Of a DNA stretch of 64,000 nucleotides, positions 52,501-63,999 are shown piece after piece. Source of the DNA: Fragilaria crotonensis (taxonomy: Eukaryota; Bacillariophyta; Fragilariophyceae; Fragilariales; Fragilariaceae); NCBI GenBank assembly GCA_022925895.1, contig JAKSYS010000039.1, positions 62,001 through 126,000 on the forward strand. Reading direction: 5' to 3'. Below the pieces are notes generated by a model, which saw only the letters and a list, made by a program, of their open reading frames with translations, ran no database searches and was not told the DNA's origin. Positions within the stretch are counted from its first letter, which is position 1; each line of letters opens with the position of its first letter. The translations under genes and the position numbers were made by a program.

Positions 52501-53633
52501 GTCGCGACTGGAGCGGCGCCCGATATTGCGGCCTCACGTTGACCTGGGATTATTCCGCGCGCACGTGCGACATCAGTATGCCTGGCTACATCGACCGCGC
52601 TCTTAAGCGTTTCCAACACGCCCTACCACGCAAACCTGAACATTCCCCGCACCCATGGCAACGTCCGAACTACGGCGCCAAAACACAGTATGCGGCGCTC
52701 CCCGACACCACTGCTGCCCTCGACGCCAACGACAAACGCCGCATTCTCGAAGTGCTGGGTACCCTCTTGTTTTATGCACGCGCCATTGACTCAACGCTCC
52801 TCACTGCCATCGGCGAACTCGCCACCGAGCATTCGCAAAGCACCACCTACACCATGGAAAAATTGGCGCAACTCTTGAATTACTGCGCCACGCATCCCGA
52901 TGCCTCCGTCCGTTTCACTGCGAGCGACATGATCCTCGCTGTCGAAAGCGACGCCTCCTACCTATCAGTTGCCAAAGGTCGCTCACGCGCAGCTGGGTAC
53001 TTTTACCTGACCAATCGTCCCACCACGACATCAACTCCGTCCCTTACCCTGGCCCCCAACGGGGCGGTCCACGTGTTGTGTCACATCATGCGCGAAGTCT
53101 TATCCAGCGCAGCGGAAGCCGAACTTGGCGCCTTATTCCACAACGGTAAGGAAGCGTGTCCCCTTCGCATCGCTCTCGACGAGTTAGGACATCCACAGCC
53201 AGCAACCCCCATGGCTACCGACAATAGCACTGCCAGCGGCATCGCCACCGACACGGTCAAACAGAAAAGATCCAAAGCCATCGACATGCGATTCTACTGG
53301 ATCCGCGATCGTGTCCGCCAAGGCCAATTCCAAATTTACTGGAGTAAAGGCAACACGAACCGCGCCGATTACTTCTCCAAACATCATCCCACGTCTCATC
53401 ATCAAGCCATCCGATCCGCGTACTTGTATTCCGACACAAATCCGACGCGCAATTATTTCGATTGCCTAGCCGATATCGCGCCTACGCCACTTGCGAGTGC
53501 AAATTCTGCACAACCCTCCGGTCATTCTTTCTTGGCCCCTGGTGAGGGTGTGTTGTTCTCCCCGGGTAACCCGGAGGGTCATTGTGACTGCGTCACCATG
53601 CCTGAGTCCAGGGCCACTCAAATCACTAGCTGA
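49522..53633 (+). CDS. pol: Pol-like region of the copia element
   Basis: In order: an aspartic protease with DSGSTAHFC; an integrase region with the DQTGRF and RNAAERAIRTFKNH blocks; a reverse transcriptase with the copia-type LTADLKDFYLGTPM, GMYGLPQAG and VVDDFGI motifs; and an RNase H with the ESDASY, SSAAEAEL and ATDNSTA blocks. About one break is present; it is treated as a fossil region. Confidence 0.88.
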
Positions 53634-53678
53634 CCATAATTTATGTAGCTCACCGTTTGAACGACATTCACTTCAACA
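53551..53678 (+). repeat. 3' LTR of the copia element
   Basis: It matches the 5' LTR at every position I compared. A purine-rich stretch (GGTGAGGG) lies directly before it, as expected for plus-strand priming. Confidence 0.95.
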
Positions 53679-53683
53679 AAGTG

Positions 53684-54798
53684 ACCTGTGGCGCGGATGC
53701 GGTATCCGAATCAGTAGATTGCTTAGCACAGTACTAGTACCTTGTACTCCAGTACGATTCAAGAACATACGACTACATACTACGAGTACATCATATATGA
53801 CTATGACACGAAGAGCATGATGCTGTATGTACTAGCGTAGACTACATATATCTCGGGCAGACCGTGCCAAATCTGCATGATCCTTATAGAATGCGGTTAA
53901 TATTGTAATTTAGGAATAAGTCGCTCATCTTCTTCTGCTTTTGATGCCTTGTCCTGATCTTGTGAAGTGAATTGTTTTTATTCTTTTCGCTGAGTTCTCT
54001 CATACGAGAATATGTTCTTGGAGTGCGGTGAGCGCGACTTGCAAGGATGAATGGACAACGACAGACTCCAACATTTAAGGAGTTATCACGTCAAAACTTT
54101 CGGAGTAGGAAGATACTTCGTTTACAATTGATCTCTGCTATCCATAACTCTGATATACTTGGAGTACTCCGTTATTGTGAGCTCTGAGCTGCTGTGTGTA
54201 CTCCGGAGTCCGGAGTACGTAAATGGTATTGTCCTTTATGCTTACAGTATCGTAGTGGAGACTGGAGTACAAGCACCTGTTTTTTATGATCACAAATCAA
54301 TGATACAACGTTCTGCTTATCATCGGATTCCCCTGCGTTAAAAGGCGTCTTCAGTTCCGGGCAACCTTATGGTACGATCCGATATCGATCTAATCATCTC
54401 TCATAACCTTATCTGTACTATCACCAAGGTCGTGCCTCTCCCAAACGAGGTCGACATCCTTATCTCATCCAAGGAAACCTCGGAGGGATATGGATGTTCC
54501 AGCCTCTACCATTTCACTTCGCATTATACGAAAAGAAAACAAAGGGTCATGAGCGCAGAGCTTCATATTGAACGGCCCCTCACAAGGCAAAGTATCGCCC
54601 TTAGCCCGATTCGAAGGTGTGTACCGGCTTTTGCACAAATGGTTGAGCAATGATGACGAGTGCTCCAGATACATCCAAGGAGCGTCAACTCCAGACGTAT
54701 GCAGACAGCATACGACAGAACAGCTATACGCATCTTTTCCAGAACCAAACATGATATCTATTTCCGGATTCAAAAAGCCAACAGAGATGACCCGCCAA
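53684..54798. other. Gene-free region
   Basis: GTAC words are frequent (53720-53850, 54160-54270). Short frames show no family resemblance. It covers the 3' side of the sulfotransferase gene. Confidence 0.45.
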
Positions 54799-56144
54799 TT
54801 ATTTTGGTAGTTCAGGCCAGATATAGTCAGGCTTGTAGGCGTCGCCCGATTCAAAGTCACAGTAAAGCGCCATAGCCGCCATATAAGTATTCATTTCTCT
54901 CTTCTTCTCAAGAGTACCCTCAACGAGATCGGACTGATAGTCTTTCACTATGCATCCATTACGTTCCTCCAAAATTCGAACGCCGTTCGTCTCGCTTGCC
55001 AATTCCTTCTTATTGTGTTGCAGATCAGGATCAATAAACTTGTCCACTTCCGCCTGCTGTATTCGGCTTGGTCCTGGCGGCATGCGACACCGGCTCGTGA
55101 GTTCGTCAGCAATGCGTTGGACTTCGCCGAGCGGGTTGGCCAAGACTTTGTCGTTAGACGACAAAACGCGACACATGCCTGCACTATTCTCAACGGCCCT
55201 TCGATTGTAAATGATCCACAGGCGGAGACCATGCTCCAATGTGAAGTCGCGTTCTCTCTTTTTGAGAGACATTGCCACTTCCAAGGGGTGTCGATAGGTA
55301 AAACGACAGCAGGCTGCTTCTTGAAAAGGTGGAGCCATGTCTTCAGCGTGATACACATGCGAGGATCCTTTTGCAACCAAGGAGTATTGTCGGGGTTATT
55401 AAGAAAGTCAAGACCTTTGGATCCCTGTTGAAACTTAATCTTACCCGCCTTGTATTCTTTGTATGCCCTTTCGCTATCATAATCCCGGACACCAGCTGCC
55501 CACCATATGTTTTGTGATTGTAGAAACTCGTCATTCTGCAAGACGACGTCAATCCGCTCAAAGAATCCTTTGGCATTATCAAAGGCCGCTACAATAAGAG
55601 GACCGCCGACTTTGTAACCAATTCCATTCACGAGAAGTCCCGATAACATGCTGGTACCGGATCGATGCATACCCAAGACAATCACCCCTGGAGTTTCGGG
55701 GTCAATACGGGTTTCTTTCGTTCGCAGTTCAATTATTGAAGAAAGAGGAGCAGCGTCGCGCTTCTTTGCCTTTAATAGGGAAAATTCTGCAGCTGCTTCG
55801 ATCAATAGCGCTTCGTCCGATACGCCGATCCCTTGGCGGAGATTCCGAAGTTTAGCCCTCACCTTGGTGGCTACTTCTTTCAACCGTTCTTTCGATTCTT
55901 GGGGCAGGGGAAAATTGACGCCCTCGAGTGGTCCAAGAGGGACAGTTGCCGGCTGGATTTGAAGCATAGGCAAGATGCAAACCATTATGAGGGCATAAAG
56001 AGTTAGAAAACACCCCATGCATGCAGTAGATTGGCTACCGAATCCGAGGTAGGATTTGATGGATTGGGGTGCAAGGGACCGCTTGTTTCTATAACGCCGC
56101 TTTCGCGTCGACGAATTAGCATCGTCAACTGATGCCTGTGTCAT
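54799..56144 (-). CDS. Type II membrane sulfotransferase, one apparent frame break
   Basis: Sulfotransferases of this type transfer sulfate from PAPS to glycans in the Golgi. From ATG 56144: a basic cytosolic tail (KRRYRNKRS), one membrane anchor (CFLTLYALIMVCILPML), then VIVLGMHRSGTSMLSGLLV, the 5'-phosphosulfate loop. Further on, FFERIDVVLQNDEFL and PWLQKDPRMCITLKTWL precede FTYRHPLEVAMSLKKR, the 3'-phosphate region. Near 55303 the coding strand reads GTCGTTTTACC; one more T is needed to continue VV-FTYRHP, and no intron fits. The C-terminal part in the shifted frame runs to 54799 without further problems. The acceptor glycan is unknown. Confidence 0.82.
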
Positions 56145-57369
56145 GTTGAAGACGTGTTAGATTGGGATGGACGACCACAAGCAACGACGACCAACAGTGC
56201 AATGCTGTTCAGATGACCAGGGTTTATGATACAAAAGTTGTAAAATTAAGTTTTGGTTTTTGGTACTACGAGTACCTGGTACTAGTAGTGACTTTTGTGA
56301 CTTGTGGCGATACTGGCTGGAAATGCACGGTATTACTGGGTTGTCCAGGTCCATGGCTGGGAGCCTTGCTTAAAAAAAACTAAAAAACACGCCTACTACT
56401 GTAGCTCTATGCAGGTTGTGTATGGTAGCACGAAAAACCATTACCAAAATGCGATTTAATAGAAATTTTTTAAAATCGCACGTCATTTTCGTTCTTGTGA
56501 TTTTGTTACCCTTACCGTAAAATGTAACGAAAACAATATTCGAAGTAGTCAAAACGGAATCTTGGTTTGCTGCGTCGTCCAGATCGGACATAGCATGACA
56601 TGTCGCACGTCAGGTACAGCAGCTGTACAAGTACTTGTACTGTACGACAAATCCAAATCATCAGCAAATGACGACTCCGGCGCCTTTTTCAACACGCCAC
56701 CATCGGCAGCAGCAGTTCTGTCGTCTTGTGAACGAGGACGCGGGAGTAGCTACTGATGAATCATACATAGTAGTAAAAGCAAAGCAGAGGCGGCCGTATC
56801 ATAGAATTGTCATTACAAACGAGGTTGTACAGTGTAGATTTGTTCTGTCCTACCGGCACTAGCTAGTAGTAGTAGTATGTACTCGACTACTGTAGTCTGC
56901 AAGAACTCTGTCAGCCAATCAGCAACCTTCATTTTTATGTGTCGCAAGGGAACATGGAATTTCAGTGCACTGTGGTCCATTTCGGTCGGCCAACCGAAAT
57001 TAACTTTATTTCGGTTGCGAATAGGTTATGATTACAGAGACAACCAAAATGGCACAAGCTTCATAACCCGTTAGGGACAAAAGGGGGCCCATGGTAAGGG
57101 TTGATTTTTGTGACAACCAAAACCAAAATGACCCAAGACTCGTTTTGGTTTTGGTTTTGGTGGCAAGATAAGGATTGGCCTTACTTGAGCATGCATTATA
57201 TGCATATAATTTTAAAAAAATTGATTTTGAAACTTTGAAATCCATCACATTACTATTTTTGGCACCAAAACATTTGAGGTGACCACGCCCAAAACATTGA
57301 AGTTCAAAGTTTTGTACATTCACAACCCATTGATCCTGTACATTCCTTGCATAGATTTCTGGTAGAATA
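56145..57369. other. Gene-free region with small palindromes
   Basis: CCAAAACCAAAA (57117-57128) pairs perfectly with TTTTGGTTTTGG (57143-57154). CAACCGAAAT and ATTTCGGTTG flank a 7-base loop just before 57020. No gene is recognised. Confidence 0.6.
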
Positions 57370-59060
57370 TTTTGCATTTGTTGGTAACTACTAGGATGAG
57401 CAAGAATCGTCATTATGAGTGTGATGATGAAAAAGAACAAGACAATGACTTTGAAGCCGATAACAATGATGATGAAAGCATCATTTCAAATGATCAAAGG
57501 GTGCTGGTGCTGTACCTGGAGAACACCAATGATAACAGCAAGAAGGAGCTGTACTAGAATCTGATGTGTTTTGGTCTGATAGTAGGCAGACAAGCAACAA
57601 AGGACTCTGGTGATCCAGCAAGGATGGAATACAACACAGAGGAGGAGATACTCTGATGTAACAACTTTGTGTTGTTGTCTCCTGCTACAGATCAAGTCCA
57701 CAACTGGCAGCACAAGCCTGCAAAGAATTGGAGTCTTACAAAGGAGTGCATAGAATCCTCGCTCCATGATCACACCATGGATGCTGACCAACAAAATACC
57801 TCATTTCTGAAAAAGGAGGTACAAGGAGTATAAGCAATATGTTTGAATGCCCATCAAGAACAGGAGGACAAAGATGAATATCAAGCTGGTGATGGGCAGT
57901 GGAGGGCAAGGTCATTATCCATACATGCACTTAATTGTGAGCCTGATGGAGGAGGATGCTGTCAAGGCAACTTTCTTTGACAAGCATGTGCAAGAATTGT
58001 CACAAAGTTGATGCTTGGAATTCAGATGTAAGACCTTTGACTGTTTCAAAGCTCCTTGCCTACAAAGAATGGAATGACAAAGATTTTAATCCAGCAGTCA
58101 CAGCAGTGTATTCAACTGACATTAGGATTACTCAATACTGTGCTCTCAGTCAAGTTACTACACTGATGCAAGCAACTTCACAGAAAGTTGAGGGAACGTT
58201 GGCATCAATTCTATCAAACCCTTTCCTATAATCATTCAGCCAGAACTCAGAGAGAAGGGGCCAGGCACATTGGCGGTGATGAAGAAGATGAGGAGTCTGG
58301 TGATCCCAAGGACATTATCATTTTCTTCACGATTCCTTCCTCTTTGAGATTTGGATTGCTGTCAAGAGCAAGGTTTTCTGAATTTGCACTCCAGAACTGC
58401 AGCCTTTCTCTTTGGAAAACCTTCATCATACCTGTTTCTGGGAATATCTGACAAAGCTGCACTTCAGAGACTGCTGGATGATGATGTTGCTGCAAAGGAT
58501 GCACTATGGACAATTACTAGCACAATGAACACCAGCAACCAAGCCATGGGTTACAGCATGCAGTGGTATCCAGCATACAGGCACCAGTTTATCACAGCGA
58601 GAGAAACCCACAGTACTTATATACAATCGTGCTCATTCTTTGCAGAAGTACATTCACAGCACTCACTCTCTATGACAAAGTTGTTTTACAACAGTAGTAC
58701 TATCTGGTCACCACTTTGGTACCAGCAGGTACTGGCACACTACCTGTATGCAGTACTACTAACAATGAGTGGCAAGTGACAAGAAGATGAGATTCAGCCA
58801 TGCTGGCTCTGTGGCTTCTTTGGAGTTGTTGCCATCGTTTTGGTGAAGGAGTCATTGCAAACTGGTAAGATTCCTCTTCTGCACCTTCCCTGATCAACAC
58901 AGATGCTTTGATTGCACAGCCCATCAATGATGAACGTCAAGATACACTTTTGGAATATCCATGCAGATGAAATTCAGGAGCATGCAAAGGTTGCAAAGCA
59001 ATAATCTTTCATTTTGGCTTCAAGTACTACTTGCAAGCTTACAAAGAAGAATGGTTTCGG
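57370..59060. other. Second CpG-depleted block, probably an old silenced repeat
   Basis: It has very few CG dinucleotides over ~1.7 kb, with abundant TG and CA. Short frames (for example 57372-57557, acidic; 57956-58231) may be remnants of a coding element but show no recognisable motif. Composition closely resembles 18440-19740. Confidence 0.6.
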
Positions 59061-59851
59061 CTCAGAAAGACGCTAATCCTGAATCCATGCATTAAAGTAG
59101 TGGTGTAGAAATTGGACATATGGCAGACGCCACACCAGAGCAAACGTTTGATCTGACCTTTAGAACCTTCAACACATGGATATTTCGCTCACGGACGCAC
59201 ACACTTGCTGCCTGTCGCCCAGCTCGCAAGGGCGTCCCAGTCCCAGGGCCTAATGAATCGTGAAATCGTGAAACACAATACTGAAATATCAGAAAAGCAG
59301 TTCCGTCAAAAATCAAGTACTGTACCAGGTACAGTTCTGTACGGAGGACGTATGAATCATACATTTTTCCGTCCTGCGCTGTGGACGTACTGGCACGCAC
59401 TATGTTGTTGTCGATTTTTACAACCAGTTCCGAAAATTTGAAACCGTCATCCACTCTTGCTGTCGTCCTTCCTGTGCTGGTAACAACAGAAATTCTGACG
59501 ACGTCGTATGCATTTATGTTCTTCCAACGGCGTTTCGTTGTGTTTGAAGCTCTTCGTCGTGCGTCATGGGTCATGGTACACAGCTACTACAGTACCGGTA
59601 GACTTTGAGTACTGGTACTGTACCGTACTGTCTGATTTTCTGGATGTCCACTCACAAAAAGTTAACACCGGAAACGACGACTCTATGCTGCCTCTCTCAC
59701 TTCATCTCTCAACTCAATAGAGGACGAGACTCTGTCCGTTGGTGCAGACTGCAAACTCTACCTCCGTTCCTGAGCACTCTTGGCTTCCTTCGATCAACCC
59801 TTTCATTGTTCGCCGTAGTGTCTACTCCCTACTCCTCTACTACTTTCAGTC
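59061..59851. other. Upstream region of the EamA transporter gene
   Basis: GTAC words lie at 59310-59340 and 59580-59640. A minus-strand frame at 59092-59574 has no family resemblance. CTACCGGTAG-like ACCGGTAG occurs at about 59593. Confidence 0.4.
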
Positions 59852-61128
59852 ATGTCGTCTCGCTCGGTTGTCTCGGCTTTTGCCGTGCTCCGCTGTGCTG
59901 ATGACAGATCACCTCGCAACCGTCGGCATTCAGTCCAGCGATGGCCACAAGCGCTTCACCTGGTACCGCTCCACGACAATACAGCTAGCACTGTAATTGA
60001 CGATCGGGACGAATTTTTAATTGAAATGAAAGATCATAAGGACGGAAATATCACGGCTGTGGCCAAATCAACCAAAGGGTTCCAATTTAGTTTTGAATTC
60101 CTCCCGATGCCATTTTGTTGCTCAACCTCGTAGCCATCCTTTGGGGGTCTCAACACGCCGTCATCAAGATGTGCGTGTCTGATGTCGATCCCTCGTCTTT
60201 GTCATTTGTACGATTCTTCCTTGGGGCGCTCTTGGCCACTCCTGCCTGGTGGTACTCGTCCCGAACGACAGTTGCGTCTGCAAAGGGCAACGCAGGCAGC
60301 AAGGCAAGCGCCAGTGACTTGTCCATGACATGGAGATGGGGTTTTGAAATGGGTTTTTGGATGTTTTTGGGTTATGCATTTCAATCCATTGGGCTTGCGG
60401 TGAGTACCGCTACGTGTTTGCCCACTCGTGATGAGCCGATGTCCTACCGTTTGCTGACTTTTCGACACCTGTTCGCGTGTGACACCACCAGTATACCACA
60501 GCGCTTCGCTCAGGATTCCTCTTGTACTTGAATGTCAAATTAGTACCCTTCTTTGCCTTTGTACTCTTGGGCCGTAAAATTTCAATTCCGACCTGGGTAT
60601 CTGCCTTGACTGCCCTGACAGGAACAGGCCTGTTGGCCTACGATGGCACTTCGCTGGGCTTCAATGTGGGTGATGTCTGGTCAATAGCGGCGGCCGCCGC
60701 ATCCGCCATGTTTATCTTGCGTTTGGAAGTTGCAACGGCTGCAGTTCCCAACTCGGCGGCATTGAATGCATCGTGTTTGTGGGTCGTGGCTATAGCGTCC
60801 GCTTTCTGGTCGGCCAGTCTTGGACTACTCAGCATGGATAGTGTATACACAACGCTATCGTCACATCCCCTTGAACTCTTTTACCTAAGTGCCGTTACGA
60901 CCGCACTCGCCAATTGGATTCAAACAAAGGCCCAGCAAAACGTCTCGGCGGAACGGGCGTCGGTCATTTATGATGGATCCAGTCTGGGGTGCACTATGGG
61001 CGAATGTTCTCCTCGGGGAGACATTGACTGGGTTTGGGATTCTGGGCGCCAGTCTCATAACCGCTGCGGCGGCCACAAATGCATTTTTGGATCTGGGTAA
61101 TTCTGAATCATCGTCTTTGCTGAAATGA
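59852..61128 (+). CDS. EamA/DMT-family membrane transporter; one intron, two apparent frame breaks
   Basis: Drug/metabolite-type transporters of this fold have ten helices in two EamA repeats. The first repeat starts ILLLNLVAILWGSQHAVIK and FVRFFLGALLATPAWWY; a GTGAGT...CACCAG intron (60400-60491) joins QSIGLA to YTTALRSGFLLYLNVKLVP, the family's helix 3-4 junction. The second repeat ends RASVIY, then MDPVWGALWANVLLGETLTG and GASLITAAAATNAF. The frame changes once near 60105 (one base short between EFLP and DAILLL) and once near 60970 (between VIY and MDPVW). Two breaks make a pseudogene possible, but the rest is well conserved and neighbours show similar single-base breaks. The N-terminal ~85 residues may be a targeting extension. 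Confidence 0.68.
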
Positions 61129-61679
61129 ATGAATTGTGTTCACAGCATGTTCTATATGTGGTGTGTCAAAATGGTCGAGTACGTCATGTTTAAGTTACGC
61201 TACATGTATTAGAGTAGCTGCAGCCATACCGGCGAGAGGAGAATGGGAAGTAGGTAGCGCTTCAAGAGTAGGGTGCATGAATAGGACTTGCGAACATTTC
61301 TATAGAGTGCTTGTCCTTAAGTCCATGGAGTACTACTCTCTGGAATCTGGTCGACACTTTTCCACCAGCTACCATCATACGTTGATCAACCTTTTTACTG
61401 TATCATACAGTACGGTAATTTTAAGGTACGGGGACGGTTAGGACATGTCCGTCACCATCCATCACCCTGAACACGAAAACGACAATACGACTTACGTACA
61501 CAGCAGACAGTCACAGATGCGTTTTACCAATCCAACCGGTTCAAAGCGACGTAATTTATAGTCCAGTAACCCGCTACAACAAGTTTGGAGAGTTGTTTGG
61601 AGAACGTACATCACATCATCACGTGAAGTCCAATTAGAACCCGCCTGTGTCGGAAAGCAGCGAGTCCCTGAGACGCTAA
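61129..61679. other. Intergenic region
   Basis: No gene or repeat is recognised beyond scattered GTAC words. Confidence 0.4.
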
Positions 61680-62503
61680 ATGATGAGAGCATGTGTATTG
61701 CATACCCTTTTCCTCCTGATGTACACCAAATTGATCAAGTCGTTCACCCTTCATCCGTATCAGCAGCAACGAGTTGTTGCTAGAAAGCGAACATCCTCTC
61801 TTTTCTCGTCCGAATCCTCTGGAAGAGGATATGGTGTCGTGGCTGAAAAGCCTCAAACTGGTGTATTATCCTCTTTATCAGTCTTCCAAATTAAAGACAA
61901 TTATTGGACTTATTGCCTCGCATGACAGGCACCCCAGAGGACTTTGCCATGGTGGAGTCCTACGTAAACGCGTTGGAATCCAAATATGCTCCTCCTCAAA
62001 CCCTAGACTTTCTGAACCTTGCCATGGGTGGAACATGGCAACTTTTGTTTTCCACAAACCTGCGGGGAGGTCCCCGTTCCAACTTTCGACTAAAGGAACT
62101 GGTGCAGAGAGTCGAACCTGCTCAATTGAATGGAGGCGTGATCAATGTCGCCCAATGGGACTTGGCGCAAGCTGACAGCGAAGCCGTCTTTGATTGTTCG
62201 GGAACGTTCTCAGTCGTTTGTAAGTATGAGATCAACCAAGGAGCCCGCATGATTATGGAACTTTCTGATCACAAAATCGAACTACGACCCGGGTCTGCGG
62301 TGCCCCAGGACGTGGCGGGATTGGTGACATTGCTCCATCGGGCCATGCCCACTGAATTATTCGATCCCAATGGGCATGCTATGGACACAACCTACCTCGA
62401 TGGCGACTTGCGTATTGTTCGCATGACGGGGCCGTCATTCGAAGGAGTGCGTGATGTGTTCATTCGAAGTGGAAGTATGGATATTAACCCCATCGCTTCG
62501 TAA
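61680..62503 (+). CDS. Plastid lipid-associated protein (PAP/fibrillin family), one apparent frame break
   Basis: Fibrillins bind lipids and coat plastoglobules or thylakoids. The N-terminus MMRACVLHTLFLLMYTKL is signal-peptide-like and runs into KSFTLHP, whose Phe fits the diatom plastid cleavage motif, followed by a basic Ser-rich transit region (RKRTSSLFSSE). The PAP domain reads GGTWQLLFSTNLRGG, NFRLKELVQRVE, VINVAQWDL, FSVVCKYEI and TTYLDGDLRIVRM, ending with FEGVRDVFIR. Near 61897 the frame shifts by one base (KDN followed by LLDLLPRMTG in the next frame); no intron fits. About 274 residues are expected, normal for small fibrillins. Confidence 0.75.
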
Positions 62504-62652
62504 TTTGAGGAATCGACGTTGCGTCGTGTATGTTGTAAAATAGATTTTATGATCAGGTAGAAGGGCCGTTCATTAAATATATAGGCAGCACGACACCTTT
62601 AGCCAAGAGTAACGAGACAAACAAGTGTACCATACGAGTTCCAATAGTGGAA

Positions 62653-63999
62653 CTAGATTGCCGGAAGCTCTGTTCTACAAATGGGGCACTCCATTTTGAC
62701 ATCCATCCATTGAATCAAACAATCCTTGTGAAAAATATGGTCACAGGGAGCAAGCATGTAACCTTTCCTGTTGTGATGGTTTATGGCATTGCAGCAGATC
62801 ACGCAATCCAACGTGTTTGAGGGTGGAGGGGCAATCGCCTCGGTGGTCATGGTTGTTGTTAGCGGCTCTGGTTTGCTTCGATTGCCCTTGAGCCTATTTC
62901 TCGTGCCAGTTGTTTTACACGTGTCGGTTTCTGTCGTTAGAGGACCTAAAGAAGGCGTTCGGTCCTTGCCCGAATTTTGTTCGGCATCCTCAGGGATCAT
63001 GGAAGGTGGGACTTTACGATGATAATTGAACTTGGGAGGCAAGAATCGAGCTGGTATCATAAACCTCGCGCCGTACTTTCCTTGCGCGATCAGAATTGCA
63101 GTCTGCAAGCCAATCCAAATCACCAACAATTCGACCATGAAGTAGTCCGTCGGCGAGTCAGGATACACTTCCTTCAAGAAGTTATCCTTTACCGCGAAGA
63201 TGTAAATCGGCACCACACAGCGTGAAATGCTCATCCCGTAAATGAAATACGTATGCAGGGGATGCTTGGCCTCAGTTATAACATTTTGTATGATTTGTGG
63301 AACCCAGAATGAGTACAGTGCAAGCATGTATATGGTTCGATACTGCTGGCCAGCGTAGAAGAAAGCCAAGAAGGCGCCGACCAGTGCGACATAAAAACGC
63401 AAGTGTAGCATTGCAATCTGTCGTCGAAGGAAGTCTGCGGTGGTCATCCCGCCGTTTGCGTTGTTCCTGGCCTGAACAATAATTGCCATGTATTTCATTT
63501 CAATAACACAGAATATCAGTAGCTTGAAGAACGCGACGCTGGCAAAAGCAGTAAAGAGCGGTTGCATGGCGAGGCTTAGGTAAATGTGAGTAAGACAAAG
63601 CAAGGCATCCAGCACTGCTTGCCATCCGATGCACACCAGCGAAACCCGTGCCACTGAAGACTGGTGTTGCGTATGAAGCAGCTGCCTCAAAAGCACAACA
63701 ATCTGTGCAAGGCACGTCAACATCATATAAAAACTGTAGTTGATAGCTTTGCCAGTAGTACTCTCCCAATCAGTGCGAATAGCTGTAGCGTTTAACGCAG
63801 ATGAGAAGTCGCAGTTTGGGGAATGAATGGTGCCGCTCAAAATCATGGCGACTGCCTGCACCGGCTTGTTGGCGACCTTTTCGCGTTCGCTTCGAGGATT
63901 TGACGACGATTCTGCGTGTTTTGTCTTCATATGCGACCCTCGATTTGATCCGCCATCTTCTTCATCGTCGATGTCGGCGTCTTCAAGCTCCCTTTGATG
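62653..63999 (-). CDS. TUL1/DSC-type multispanning RING-H2 E3 ubiquitin ligase, 5' end outside the window
   Basis: TUL1/Dsc1-type ligases (plant FLY1/FLY2) ubiquitinate membrane proteins in the Golgi and endosomes. From ATG 63930 there are 425 residues, but the frame stays open to the window edge (acidic DADIDDEEDGG before the ATG), so the start lies outside. Several membrane helices are visible (YSFYMMLTCLAQIVVLL, VALVGAFLAFFYAG, DYFMVELLVIWIGLQTAIL), with family words YSFWVPQIIQNV and YFIYGMSISRCVVPIYIF. After a Ser/Thr-rich linker comes a RING-H2: CVICCNAI, CDHIFHKDCLIQWM, CPICRTELP. The large N-terminal lumenal domain of the family would lie upstream. Intronless in the visible part. Confidence 0.87.
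   Translation of the reverse strand, partial: HQRELEDADIDDEEDGGSNRGSHMKTKHAESSSNPRSEREKVANKPVQAVAMILSGTIHSPNCDFSSALNATAIRTDWESTTGKAINYSFYMMLTCLAQIVVLLRQLLHTQHQSSVARVSLVCIGWQAVLDALLCLTHIYLSLAMQPLFTAFASVAFFKLLIFCVIEMKYMAIIVQARNNANGGMTTADFLRRQIAMLHLRFYVALVGAFLAFFYAGQQYRTIYMLALYSFWVPQIIQNVITEAKHPLHTYFIYGMSISRCVVPIYIFAVKDNFLKEVYPDSPTDYFMVELLVIWIGLQTAILIAQGKYGARFMIPARFLPPKFNYHRKVPPSMIPEDAEQNSGKDRTPSLGPLTTETDTCKTTGTRNRLKGNRSKPEPLTTTMTTEAIAPPPSNTLDCVICCNAINHHNRKGYMLAPCDHIFHKDCLIQWMDVKMECPICRTELPAI

Larger units (their letters stand above)
48174..53678 (+). mobile_element. Ty1/copia LTR retrotransposon, near-whole and young
   Basis: The element has 128-base LTRs that I read as identical, flanked by a 5-base target duplication AAGTG (48169-48173 and 53679-53683). 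Inside are gag and pol in the copia order protease, integrase, reverse transcriptase, RNase H, all on the plus strand. It looks nearly whole, with about one break. Identical LTRs imply insertion too recent for substitutions to accumulate. It belongs to the diatom copia-like lineages by general organisation; the sub-lineage cannot be set without a tree. GC content and CpG are higher than in flanking DNA. Confidence 0.95.

Noticed and set aside
59205-59260. Possible tRNA remnant
   Set aside because: A short tRNA-like stretch cannot be folded into a complete cloverleaf by eye.
59092-59574. 160-codon minus-strand frame upstream of the EamA gene
   Set aside because: No conserved motif, mixed low-quality composition and position in a GTAC-rich promoter region.
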